Shown here piece by piece: positions 1-7,330 of a stretch of DNA of 51,131 nucleotides. The first letter of the stretch is position 1; each line of letters starts with the position of its first letter. This stretch comes from Flavobacterium sp. FEMGT703F (GTDB lineage Bacteria; Bacteroidota; Bacteroidia; Flavobacteriales; Flavobacteriaceae). Below the pieces are notes generated by a model. The model was given only the letters and a program-made list of their open reading frames with translations, was not told the DNA's origin and did not search any database. Made by a program: the position numbers and the translations under genes. Location of the stretch: the NCBI GenBank assembly GCA_002786385.1, contig PGCN01000004.1:1-51131 (forward strand), written 5' to 3'.

Positions 1-43
1 ATGGCATTGTAGGGGTCAGCGGTTCGAGCCCGCTATTCTCCAT
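1..43 (+). repeat. attL: 43-bp direct repeat, 3' part of tRNA-Ala(GGC)
   Basis: This is identical to the last 43 bases of the window. It folds as the 3' part of a tRNA: anticodon loop ATGGCAT (anticodon GGC), stem strand TGTAG, a 5-base variable loop, T arm with loop TTCGAGC, and acceptor strand ATTCTCC followed by A. Position 70 is T, which would give the G3:U70 pair of alanine tRNAs. The 5' half of the tRNA lies outside the window. Integration starting in an anticodon loop is typical of tyrosine recombinases. Confidence 0.93.
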
Positions 44-46
44 TAC

Positions 47-71
47 AAAACCCGCACACAAAGCGGGTTTT
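47..71 (+). terminator. Terminator after the tRNA
   Basis: A 9-bp perfect stem (AAAACCCGC / GCGGGTTTT) with a 7-base loop lies 3 bases after the tRNA end. It would terminate tRNA transcription and shield the integrase from host read-through. Confidence 0.75.
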
Positions 72-118
72 GCGCTTTCTACAACCAAATCACAAGATTT
101 GGCATTCTCAATTAGGGG

Positions 119-143
119 TGACAAACTATGACAAACTATGACA
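119..143. repeat. Short tandem repeat beside attL (possible arm-type site)
   Basis: TGACAAACTA occurs twice head to tail, followed by a partial third copy (TGACA). The 10-bp period places the units on one helix face. Position between attL and the integrase start suggests an arm-type integrase or excisionase binding site, or an operator for int. This role is inferred from position only. Confidence 0.4.
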
Positions 144-165
144 TCCAATACGATAAAAGTGCGAT

Positions 166-1254
166 ATGCCCAAAGGTACTGTAAATATAGAAGTTTTCAA
201 AGATCGGCTCCGGCTTGCCTGGAGTTGGCAGGGTAAGCGGTTTTGGCTTTATATCGGCTTGCCTGATTCTCGTATCAATCGCAAAGCAGCCGAAATCAAA
301 GCTCGGATGATCGAACTCGACATCGCCTCCAACAACTTTGACCCATCTCTCACCAAATACAAACCCCAGAAACAAGAATCCATTTCTGTTACTGAACTTT
401 TCGATCGCTTCATCGACTATAAAAAACGTACCATCTCGATCGGTGGATTTGCGAAATATCAAGGATTACAAAAGCACGTTTCTGTGTTCTTTGGAAACAA
501 AAACGCCATCGCTGTTACTGAAACTGTTTCTGAGAATTTCCGAGATTATTTGGCACAGAAACTTGAACCCGTCACGGTTCGCGAACGGATTGTATTAATG
601 AATGCTTGTTGGGAGTGGGGACAGAAAAAGAAGTTAGTAACCGAAAATCCTTGGGCAGAAGTTAAAATTTCAGTTGCGCCCAAACAGCGCCCGCAACCTT
701 TCACGATCGCAGAAATTACCGCCATCGTCCATAAATTTCGCTGTGACCCGAACCTCACTAACTACGCAGACTATGTGGAATTTAAATTCGGTGTAGGGCT
801 ACGCACCGGGGAAGCAGCAGCACTAACGTGGCGACACTGTTCGGCTGGATGCGATCGCATCTGGATTGGCGAAAGTCTAAGCAATGGCGCGCGAAAATCA
901 ACCAAAACTAACAAAGCCCGGACGGTGCCGCTAACTTCACGACTGCAACAATTATTGCTGAACAGACGGACAAACGACTGCTTGCCGGATGACTTAATTT
1001 TCACCAGCACAAATGGTTTGGCGATCGACTCCAAGAATTTCTGCAATCGTTACTGGAAGCCTGCGTTGGCAGAACTAGGGATTGATTATCGGCGACCGTA
1101 CACGACGCGACATACATTGATTTCGCATGGGTTGGAAGCCGGGATGAATCCAGTGGCGATCGCAGCCCTCACAGGTCACAATATTCGCACCCTCTACGAA
1201 AATTATGCCGGACTTGTTAATCCGCCACAATTGCCAGATTTAGGAATTGATTAG
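166..1254 (+). CDS. int: Tyrosine recombinase (integrase)
   Basis: Site-specific recombinase of 362 residues, expected to integrate and excise the element at the 43-bp att core. The N-terminal part (about 1-65) resembles the arm-binding region of cyanobacterial integrases, residues 70-165 form the SAM-like core-binding region, and 175-350 the catalytic domain. Catalytic residues seen: Arg213 in GLRTGEAAAL, Arg315 in YTTRHT (first box residue is Tyr instead of the usual His), His338 in LTGHN and the likely nucleophile Tyr347. The gene lies 120 bases from attL and converges with the leftward xis-nblA-primase operon. A 7-bp hairpin (1251-1276) overlaps the stop. The family is secure. Confidence 0.95.
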   Translation: MPKGTVNIEVFKDRLRLAWSWQGKRFWLYIGLPDSRINRKAAEIKARMIELDIASNNFDPSLTKYKPQKQESISVTELFDRFIDYKKRTISIGGFAKYQGLQKHVSVFFGNKNAIAVTETVSENFRDYLAQKLEPVTVRERIVLMNACWEWGQKKKLVTENPWAEVKISVAPKQRPQPFTIAEITAIVHKFRCDPNLTNYADYVEFKFGVGLRTGEAAALTWRHCSAGCDRIWIGESLSNGARKSTKTNKARTVPLTSRLQQLLLNRRTNDCLPDDLIFTSTNGLAIDSKNFCNRYWKPALAELGIDYRRPYTTRHTLISHGLEAGMNPVAIAALTGHNIRTLYENYAGLVNPPQLPDLGID

Positions 1255-1322
1255 CGTTTAAGGACTTTGACGCTAACTACGCAACGGTTTCGGCTTTTGA
1301 TGAGTATTATTTTAGGTTTGCG

Positions 1323-1592
1323 TTAAAGCACTTTTCGCCCCGGTTTTAGATTTTGATTCTCAGGTCGATCGCTCAAATACCTCTCAATAAATCTCTGATG
1401 TTCAGGGTCTGTAACATCGCCATTACAGATTACTAATTGTTCAAGCAAAACTGAATTGTAAAGAACTTTCCCGCTGGGATTGCGCCCCCAGTGAATGCCC
1501 TCCAAAAGCTTATTTTGTTGGCGATATCGGAGTAAGGTTCGATCGCTGCAACAGAGAATTTTACCAGCTTCGTTAGCGTCACAGAAATTCAT
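1323..1592 (-). CDS. Putative excisionase / MerR-like small DNA-binding protein
   Basis: An 89-residue protein whose N-terminus (DANEAGKILCCSDRTLLRYRQ) looks like the winged-helix fold of excisionases and MerR-type proteins, followed by a segment resembling the wing (GIHWGRNPSGKVLYN). Excisionases bend att DNA and turn the integrase towards excision. It is the last gene of the leftward operon, overlapping the end of nblA by 14 bases, and it faces the integrase. Position, size and fold support an excisionase, but no close family match is claimed. It could be another small regulator. Confidence 0.6.
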   Translation of the reverse strand: MNFCDANEAGKILCCSDRTLLRYRQQNKLLEGIHWGRNPSGKVLYNSVLLEQLVICNGDVTDPEHQRFIERYLSDRPENQNLKPGRKVL

Positions 1593-1770
1593 AATCGAAT
1601 TGTTTATTTTGAGTAAGTAAATTTTTGAGCACGTTGTCTTTAATCATGTTTTGGCGCATCATTTCCACTAGCAAAATACGGATTTGTTCATGGGAAAGAA
1701 GCTTGCTTTGTTCTACACAGACTTTCAGTTTAAATTGCTGTTCGAGTGTCAGTCCTAGTTCGGTTTTCAT
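1579..1770 (-). CDS. nblA: NblA-family phycobilisome degradation adaptor
   Basis: A 63-residue protein with the NblA pattern: LTLEQQFKLKVCVEQSKLL, then SHEQIRILLVEMMRQNMIKDNVLKNLL. NblA binds phycobilisomes and directs them to Clp-dependent proteolysis, normally during nutrient starvation. Copies are also known from cyanophages, where they are thought to free amino acids or cut excess light absorption during infection. The length is usual for the family (about 55-65). The ATG overlaps the end of the primase gene (ATGA-type, 4 bases) and the 3' end overlaps the putative xis, so it is expressed with the replication genes. Family assignment is confident; activity is inferred. Confidence 0.88.
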   Translation of the reverse strand: MKTELGLTLEQQFKLKVCVEQSKLLSHEQIRILLVEMMRQNMIKDNVLKNLLTQNKQFDYEFL

Positions 1771-4700
1771 GGTGTTTGTGGAGGGTTTTTGAGAACAAAC
1801 AGTTGAGTGATTCGATCGCGTACCAATTCATCCTCTGTTTCTAGCCATTGCTTGATGATTGCCTCGGAATACTTTTGTCCTGGTGATTGCCAGCCGAACA
1901 TTTGGGTAATCAGACTATGAACAAATTTTGGGTAATATTCCTTCCACCAAATCAAGGCAATGTCTCGGATTTTTTCTTCATCGGCAGAAGCGATTAGTTT
2001 GGCTGCGATTGTAGTTTCAGTTTTAGGTTCGGCTTGGGCGATTTCAGATTGGGGTTTCAGTATTGGGGTTTCAGATTGGGGTTTCAGCAATGGGGTTTCA
2101 GATTGGGGTTTCAGCAATGCTGTCAGAGCTGCTTGTTCTTCGGTAGTCAGCGCTGCCCATACTTCTTTCCGATCGACAAAGCCAGATTTGCAGGTTTCAG
2201 TGATGACATTCTGGATATTTTTGGCTAATTCGCGATCGCCCTCCGCTATGACTGTCCGAATGAAACCTACGAGTTCGGCTAGTTCCTCACTTTGCTGAAC
2301 TACCTCATTTTTCGGGGGTAGTTCAGGCTGAATGTTTTGCTCTGTCTTGATTTCAGAGTCGTGATCTACCTTTTGTGAAAAGTCGCCTAAACTTTCTCTT
2401 TTTTCCGTCACTGCTGTCAACCCAGTAGTCTCTGTTTCCTCTTTATCAAAAAAATCTTTTTTTGGGGTTATTAGATGATCATGTGGTTCTGGCTGTTGAG
2501 TCTGATTTTCAATCGCTGATGGGGTAAGGGTTTCAGTCTGCACAACATCAGCGCTCAACCTTGGATCTACCTCTATCTCTGAATCAGGTGGTTCAGACTC
2601 TCTACACCATACCCTGACTCGCTTTCCGGCTATCATGCGAAAATTTTTGCTCCATCCCATGACTTTCAAAAGTCCGGCAACTCGCATCTGATGAGCGCGC
2701 TCTTGGCGATTCAGGTCAACTTGAAGGTGAAGCAGTAAATCTCCGACTCGCACCCAGTCCCGATGTTCGGTATAAGTGACGATCGCTTCTTGCCAAGGAT
2801 CAGATGTTTGGTATTCCTCAGCCAAGATTTCGGCTACGATTTCTTCATCATTTTCCAGCCACCATTTCTCACCCGATTCAAAAGCCAACACCGCAGCAGC
2901 CCAAATCGCGTCCCGTTCTTGTTTCAAAAGCTCGATATCGATTCGCTTTTTTACCGGGATAATCCAAAAGCGACGGTTCCCGGTTTCATCCGAGAGAAAT
3001 TCATCTTTATTTGTGGTAGCGACGATGATGCTCGATCGAGCAAAATCTTGTGTATCTCGGCAATATGGCGGGCGAATCGCATCAACTGAACTTGAGAGAA
3101 ATGCTTTAGTTTGGGAAACATCGCGCCGTCTGAAAATACTCTCTAACTCTGACCATTCAACAAACCAAGCTCGGTGAAGTTTTAGGCGTTCATCTTTGTC
3201 TGACACCGCACCCAAACTATCATCAAAATAATCACCAGCGAGGGTTTTGAAGAAGGTGGATTTTTTGAAACCTTGCTTGCCTTGAAGAATTAAAGCTGTG
3301 TCAAGTTTGCATCCCGGTTTAAGCGCCCGCGCAACTGCACCGATTAGGGTTCTTCGTACAAACTTTTGGTAAATCGCTCCCTTGACCCCAAAGTATTTTT
3401 CTGCAAGATTGTCGAGAATTGAAGTGTCTGTTGGTTTCGGCAAGTTTCTCAGATACTCTTCTATGGGTGAATACTGATTTTGCTCTGCTAGTTCAACAAG
3501 AATGTCCTGAACATCTTCTCGACCAGATTTGAGATTAATCCCATGTCTCACAGCCATTTGAAGTTTACTGCGATCGAGCGAGATGACTACTCCGTTGACC
3601 TCAATCCGTTTGCTTAGCAGATTGAGTCGAATGCGATTTTCAAAGTGAGATGCAAGCTTGTTGTAATCCTGAATCATTTTGTCGTCGGATTCGAGCGCAC
3701 GATTTTTCACTGGGGTATCTGGCGAATCGTCAGCTTGATTGATGGATTTCAAATATCGCCAGTATTCGCCTTTGATGCAGCTTTTCAAGCCATCAGAAAA
3801 ATAGTAGGAGAGGGAAGCAATGGGATTGCATTTCATGGCAGATGCCCAAATCTGTTCCCATTCCCGATCGTCCCAGCCACCACCGGGGGAACACTGACGG
3901 CAAGCATCTATAAATAGTGTGTAGGCATCGGAGTTTGTGGTTTGTCCTAACTGAGCGAACTCGGTTTGAACTCCGATTAAATCTCTGGCTAGGGTTGCCA
4001 TTGAGGTATTTCTCTGAGTTGTGACGCCACTGAGAAAATCTTTGGAATTGCCCAGAGCGCATTCTATGGATATGGGCATCGGCACTGGTACGGTGATTTC
4101 TTTGTATTTGAGGGGTGCGCCCTGAGAATAATCGAAAGGTTTCTCACTTTCTGAAGATTCTGTCGATAGGGACGAATCATTCGCCGGTACTGGTTCGGTA
4201 ACGGATGATTGTGAGGATGGTATTGGTTCGGGTGATTGTGGGGATGATAAAAGTTGGGGGATGGGAGGCGATTGTGGGGTGGGTAAAAGTTTTTCGAGCC
4301 GATCGCGCAAATCACTGTAGCTATATCTAATCCCTGATTCGCCGACTATCTCAGTTTTTGTGGCGGGGCGATCGGGTTTAACGTGCCATCCCCCGGCAAG
4401 GCGAAATACCCGACTGGGATTCTTGTTGCTCTTGTCCGCCCCCATCACAGTGATGAGCAAGGTTTGAAGTTCCCGCCACTGTTCCGGGGCGATCGGTTCG
4501 TCAAACACCCAGTACGGCTGCATGGATTTATCACCGCTGTAGACTGTGAACGTGGGTTCGACAAATCCTAAATAACTCCATTTCTCAAATTGGTCGGCAA
4601 GTGAGATGTCGTCCCATTCACAGAAGATGGCACAGCACTGAGAAATGTCTGCGTCGGTGTGTCCGCCATCCACACCGTTGACGACGACGTAGACACCGCG

Positions 4701-4877
4701 CCCATCTGCCTGATAATTTTCAATTTGGTTCCAGTCAACGGCGGAGAGTTTGCGTCCAGCATCTCCATTTTTGCGCGGGTCTGAACTGTGGTAGAAAAAT
4801 CTGAGATAAACGTTGTCACCTGGTCTGTATCCCAAATATTCGAGATGTTTTGAGGCTTGAGCGCGATCGATTTTCAT
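1767..4877 (-). CDS. AEP primase - VirE-type superfamily 3 helicase fusion
   Basis: A 1036-residue replication protein. Residues 1-190 resemble a RepB-like archaeo-eukaryotic primase domain, with an acidic motif FCEWDD (85-90) and SRVFRLAGGWHVK (155-167). A Pro/Ser-rich linker follows (195-250). Residues 480-730 match the VirE/D5-like ATPase: Walker A GKQGFKKST (533-541), Walker B WFVEWSE (571-577) and the downstream NRRFWIIPVK. The C-terminus holds three near-identical LKPQSET units. It should prime and unwind element DNA from its own origin. It overlaps the upstream 75-aa gene and nblA by 4 bases each, so the genes are probably translationally coupled. Such primase-helicases occur in cyanobacterial plasmids, prophages and satellites, so they do not decide the element type. 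Confidence 0.88.
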   Translation of the reverse strand: MKIDRAQASKHLEYLGYRPGDNVYLRFFYHSSDPRKNGDAGRKLSAVDWNQIENYQADGRGVYVVVNGVDGGHTDADISQCCAIFCEWDDISLADQFEKWSYLGFVEPTFTVYSGDKSMQPYWVFDEPIAPEQWRELQTLLITVMGADKSNKNPSRVFRLAGGWHVKPDRPATKTEIVGESGIRYSYSDLRDRLEKLLPTPQSPPIPQLLSSPQSPEPIPSSQSSVTEPVPANDSSLSTESSESEKPFDYSQGAPLKYKEITVPVPMPISIECALGNSKDFLSGVTTQRNTSMATLARDLIGVQTEFAQLGQTTNSDAYTLFIDACRQCSPGGGWDDREWEQIWASAMKCNPIASLSYYFSDGLKSCIKGEYWRYLKSINQADDSPDTPVKNRALESDDKMIQDYNKLASHFENRIRLNLLSKRIEVNGVVISLDRSKLQMAVRHGINLKSGREDVQDILVELAEQNQYSPIEEYLRNLPKPTDTSILDNLAEKYFGVKGAIYQKFVRRTLIGAVARALKPGCKLDTALILQGKQGFKKSTFFKTLAGDYFDDSLGAVSDKDERLKLHRAWFVEWSELESIFRRRDVSQTKAFLSSSVDAIRPPYCRDTQDFARSSIIVATTNKDEFLSDETGNRRFWIIPVKKRIDIELLKQERDAIWAAAVLAFESGEKWWLENDEEIVAEILAEEYQTSDPWQEAIVTYTEHRDWVRVGDLLLHLQVDLNRQERAHQMRVAGLLKVMGWSKNFRMIAGKRVRVWCRESEPPDSEIEVDPRLSADVVQTETLTPSAIENQTQQPEPHDHLITPKKDFFDKEETETTGLTAVTEKRESLGDFSQKVDHDSEIKTEQNIQPELPPKNEVVQQSEELAELVGFIRTVIAEGDRELAKNIQNVITETCKSGFVDRKEVWAALTTEEQAALTALLKPQSETPLLKPQSETPILKPQSEIAQAEPKTETTIAAKLIASADEEKIRDIALIWWKEYYPKFVHSLITQMFGWQSPGQKYSEAIIKQWLETEDELVRDRITQLFVLKNPPQTP

Positions 4878-5101
4878 GGTTTTTGTAACTCGTACTTTCT
4901 CCGAAGTTTGTTGATGCGGGTATTGATGGAAGCCCTTTGCTTAATCAGTGCTTCTATCTCTTTTTTGGTTTGTTCTCTCAGGGACGCTGACTTTTCTAAT
5001 GCTCTTTCATGGCATTCGCTGCATAGCCCGTTGATTAATTTGCCAAAGCGACGTTTGCCATCTGAGTGATAGTTGGTTTTACACCATTGGTTTTGTGTCA
5101 T
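4874..5101 (-). CDS. Small CSEC-motif protein, unknown function
   Basis: A 75-residue basic protein of unknown function. An N-terminal Cys region (WCKTN then LINGLCSECHERAL) could bind zinc, and a helical, probably coiled-coil tail follows. The segment LINGLCSECHERAL closely resembles LINDICSECEKRLL in the gene at 5229-5528, so the two look like diverged duplicates. The gene overlaps the primase start by 4 bases, indicating coupling. No known family is recognised. Confidence 0.65.
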   Translation of the reverse strand: MTQNQWCKTNYHSDGKRRFGKLINGLCSECHERALEKSASLREQTKKEIEALIKQRASINTRINKLRRKYELQKP

Positions 5102-5228
5102 TTTTCGATATTGATTTCTATTGGGCTGACATTTTTAATCTCAATTTCATTGGATTTAGCCAATTAATTGAGATTTATGTAAATCCAGTGAAAAATTATT
5201 GAAGAAATCTGATGAGCTTGTCACGAGA

Positions 5229-5528
5229 TTAAGTTTCGATCGAACTCTTAGCTCGTTTGACAAATTTATTGATTTTTTCTTCAGACCAACCAATTTTTTT
5301 AGCGGCAGCAGCCCGCCAATTTCTACCAATTCCTTCGCTTTGCAACTTATGAAAAAGCTCAATCAGTTCTTTTTCATCAGCTTCGAGCATTGGATCACGA
5401 ACTTTGATTGATTTTGGTTTTAGTTCGGATGCGATCGTGAGCAATCGTTTCTCGCATTCAGAGCAAATATCGTTAATTAAATTCCTGAGTTTTTTGACAC
5501 AATATTCAGAAATCCATGATTTATTCAT
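5229..5528 (-). CDS. Small CSEC-motif protein with helical tail, unknown function
   Basis: A 99-residue protein of unknown function. It carries CVKKLRNLINDICSECEKRLL near the N-terminus, shared in form with the 75-aa protein encoded next in the operon. Its C-terminal half (ELIELFHKLQSEG, NWRAAAAKKIGWSEEKINKFVKRA) resembles a small helical DNA-binding or plasmid-partition accessory domain. Its ATG overlaps the end of the RHH gene by 8 bases, so it belongs to the leftward replication operon. A 127-base gap to the next gene shows no convincing ORF. Confidence 0.62.
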   Translation of the reverse strand: MNKSWISEYCVKKLRNLINDICSECEKRLLTIASELKPKSIKVRDPMLEADEKELIELFHKLQSEGIGRNWRAAAAKKIGWSEEKINKFVKRAKSSIET

Positions 5529-5691
5529 TTTTCTGTGTCACATTAAGATCAAGATTAAAGAAATCATTAATAATTCCTTCGATCATGTAGCTAACGGCGA
5601 TTCTCTTAGTCGCTGCTAGGGTTCTGATTTTGCAATCTATTTCCTCCGGTAGAGTCAATGTTCGTTTTACTCTGGGTGGTCTAGTTTTCAT
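5521..5691 (-). CDS. Ribbon-helix-helix (CopG/Arc-like) regulator
   Basis: A 56-residue protein beginning MKTRPPRVKRTLTLPEEI. The segment RVKRTLTLPEEIDCKIRTLA is the typical beta-strand plus helix A of RHH repressors and is followed by a second helix (SYMIEGIINDFF). RHH proteins dimerise and insert the strand into the DNA major groove. It is the first gene of the leftward replication operon, directly after the promoter at 5723-5751, so it probably autoregulates copy number or expression of the primase. It overlaps the next gene by 8 bases. Confidence 0.72.
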   Translation of the reverse strand: MKTRPPRVKRTLTLPEEIDCKIRTLAATKRIAVSYMIEGIINDFFNLDLNVTQKNE

Positions 5692-5716
5692 GTCGGTAAG
5701 CTATTTTCCATCTTTT

Positions 5717-5751
5717 TTTACCACTATACCTCTATTTACCAAAAATGGAAA
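5717..5751 (-). promoter_or_regulatory. Leftward promoter with repressor half-sites
   Basis: Read on the minus strand, TTTCCA (5746-5751) and TATAGT (5723-5728) are spaced by 17 bases as -35 and -10 boxes. Two GGTAAA half-sites (5735-5740 and 5717-5722) flank the -10 box. They match the half-site of the perfect palindrome downstream of the XRE gene. This predicts that the repressor shuts off the replication operon as well as its own downstream gene. Confidence 0.55.
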
Positions 5752-5807
5752 GCACAAAAATGATCAATCTTTGTATCGTGAACCTGAAGGCTAGTCAGGA
5801 ACGAGTA

Positions 5808-6131
5808 ATGGAATCTCAGTTCAGGAAAAATTTTGCTGAAGTAATTAAGGAAATGCGGGGAGTTCGCTCGTACCGGGCATTTGCAAAGCTACTTGGGGTG
5901 TCGCACCCCACAATTAAAGCTTGGGAGAATCTTGAGGGAACCCCCGATCAAGAAAGCTTGGAGCGTGTAGCAGCGCTCAGAGGCGAATCGCTTTTGGATT
6001 TTAAGGAATTTTTGGGTGGTTTCAAAAAGCCCACTTCTTTTCAAAAGCTAGTTCAGCAGGTACGATCTATTCCAGATGATGAACTTGCTGTGCTTTTGAG
6101 GGCGATCGCCGATCGTATAGAAAATTATTAA
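5808..6131 (+). CDS. XRE-family HTH repressor
   Basis: A 107-residue Cro/CI-type regulator. Residues 1-60 hold the helix-turn-helix (RSYRAFAKLLGVSHPTIKAWEN), and the C-terminus (SFQKLVQQVRSIPDDELAVLLRAIADRI) probably dimerises. The frame is open upstream to an ATG at 5745, but that start lies inside the leftward promoter. The ATG at 5808 has AGGA seven bases upstream and is preferred. Flanking TTTACC/GGTAAA sites on both sides make this the likely master repressor, divergent from the replication operon and upstream of the KfrA-like gene. Confidence 0.82.
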   Translation: MESQFRKNFAEVIKEMRGVRSYRAFAKLLGVSHPTIKAWENLEGTPDQESLERVAALRGESLLDFKEFLGGFKKPTSFQKLVQQVRSIPDDELAVLLRAIADRIENY

Positions 6132-6145
6132 TATTTTTTATTGGA

Positions 6146-6184
6146 TTATTTACCAATATTGGTAAATAAGCGTATACTGGTAAG
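6146..6184 (+). promoter_or_regulatory. Rightward promoter with 24-bp perfect palindromic operator
   Basis: A perfect 24-bp palindrome (6146-6169, centre TTTACCAAT|ATTGGTAAA) contains a -35-like TTACCA (6150-6155), spaced 17 bases from -10 TATACT (6173-6178). A further half-site, GGTAAG (6179-6184), overlaps the start region. Repressor bound here would occlude the promoter of the KfrA-like gene. Confidence 0.7.
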
Positions 6185-6215
6185 TAAGAGCGGAAACTAA
6201 CTTGCCAGCACAGCT

Positions 6216-7244
6216 ATGACTAAATTACCGACAACGTTTCAGACATTGGATTTACAGGGATTTGAGTTCGATCGCGCCCAACAATACTCAGGCATTACCC
6301 GTGAGATGGTGGACGTTGCGTGTGCGGTGCTCCAGAAAAATCGGATCGGGATTGCGGTGCGATCGGTAAATGGAGCGCTTAAGGAAATCTACGGTGTCGG
6401 AGGAAGTACCGATATTGTTTGCAAATTGCTCAAGGAATGGCGTGCAGACAATCTTTCATTGATGAAGCAAGGAAAATCAGAGAAGGATTTGGCAACGGCG
6501 CTTTTGGAAACTGCTGATGATGGATTAGTTGATGAGAATGAAATTCCTGAAGAATATCTGGCAGTTTCTCGTCAAATGGCGATCGCATCTTATCGTTTAG
6601 CTTATCAAAAAGCCGATACGAGTGTTAGTGGCGATCGTATGAAATTTCTGACTCAGGAAAATGCAGTAATGCGCCAACAGTTGAAAGATTTTCCTCAGTT
6701 ACAAATGGAAATTGGTTTCTATAAATCTGAGTACGATCGCCAGCGCAACGAGCTTCGTGAAGCTTATCTCAACCTGAACAAGCAACAGCTAGCGGATTCT
6801 GAGCAATTCCGACAACAGTTAGATTCATTACAAGCCGATCGAAATGAACTGGAAGCAAAGTTGATTATTTCTGAAAAGCGGTTAGCTGAGGTTGCTCAAG
6901 CAGAAATTGCGTCACGCGATCGTATTAGTGAGATTTCTCGACTCAATGGACAATTGGAAGCACGAGAGCGCGAAATTTCCTCCTTGCATTCCCAGGTTCA
7001 GATTCTGCAAGGTTCTGTGGGGGATAAACAGGTTTTGGAAGCTCAACTAGAGCAGGTGCGATCGCAATTCAAAGCAGCTAACGAAACAATCATCCAGTTG
7101 CAGACCAAACAAAAATCTACGGGGTCTTTGGAGGTTGATGTTGATGTTGATGCTCTGTACATAGAAATTGATCAGCTCAAAGCTAAACTTGCCGAATTTG
7201 AACTTGCTCCTGACAAAAAGCAAAAAGCATTAACGAGCAAATGA
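6216..7244 (+). CDS. KfrA-like DNA-binding coiled-coil protein
   Basis: A 342-residue protein with an N-terminal domain like plasmid KfrA (ITREMVDVACAVLQ, SVNGALKEIYGVGGSTDIV, LLKEWR; about 25-90) followed by a long charged coiled coil (about 140-330). KfrA-type proteins bind DNA near plasmid replication or partition genes and are thought to help segregation or nucleoid-like packing. Its promoter overlaps the palindromic operator, and a strong terminator follows, so it is a single-gene unit under repressor control. A role in stable maintenance of the excised circle is inferred. Confidence 0.75.
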   Translation: MTKLPTTFQTLDLQGFEFDRAQQYSGITREMVDVACAVLQKNRIGIAVRSVNGALKEIYGVGGSTDIVCKLLKEWRADNLSLMKQGKSEKDLATALLETADDGLVDENEIPEEYLAVSRQMAIASYRLAYQKADTSVSGDRMKFLTQENAVMRQQLKDFPQLQMEIGFYKSEYDRQRNELREAYLNLNKQQLADSEQFRQQLDSLQADRNELEAKLIISEKRLAEVAQAEIASRDRISEISRLNGQLEAREREISSLHSQVQILQGSVGDKQVLEAQLEQVRSQFKAANETIIQLQTKQKSTGSLEVDVDVDALYIEIDQLKAKLAEFELAPDKKQKALTSK

Positions 7245-7254
7245 TGTTTTTGAT

Positions 7255-7295
7255 TCTAGTAGCAGAAACAAGTGAGTTTCTTGCTACTAGATTTT
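7255..7295 (+). terminator. Terminator after the KfrA-like gene
   Basis: Long hairpin TCTAGTAGCA-GAAAC / GTTTC-TTGCTACTAGA with a short bulge, followed by TTTT. Confidence 0.7.
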
Positions 7296-7330
7296 GATGG
7301 ACAAACCAGGAAAACTAGAGGAAATAGGAA

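Noticed and set aside
1960..2298. Plus-strand frames inside the primase gene with repeated SDWGFSNGV-like units
   Set aside because: They are the antisense shadow of the LKPQSET repeats in the primase C-terminus.
5745..5807. Upstream start for the XRE repressor
   Set aside because: ATG 5745 falls in the leftward promoter and operator and has no ribosome site, unlike ATG 5808.
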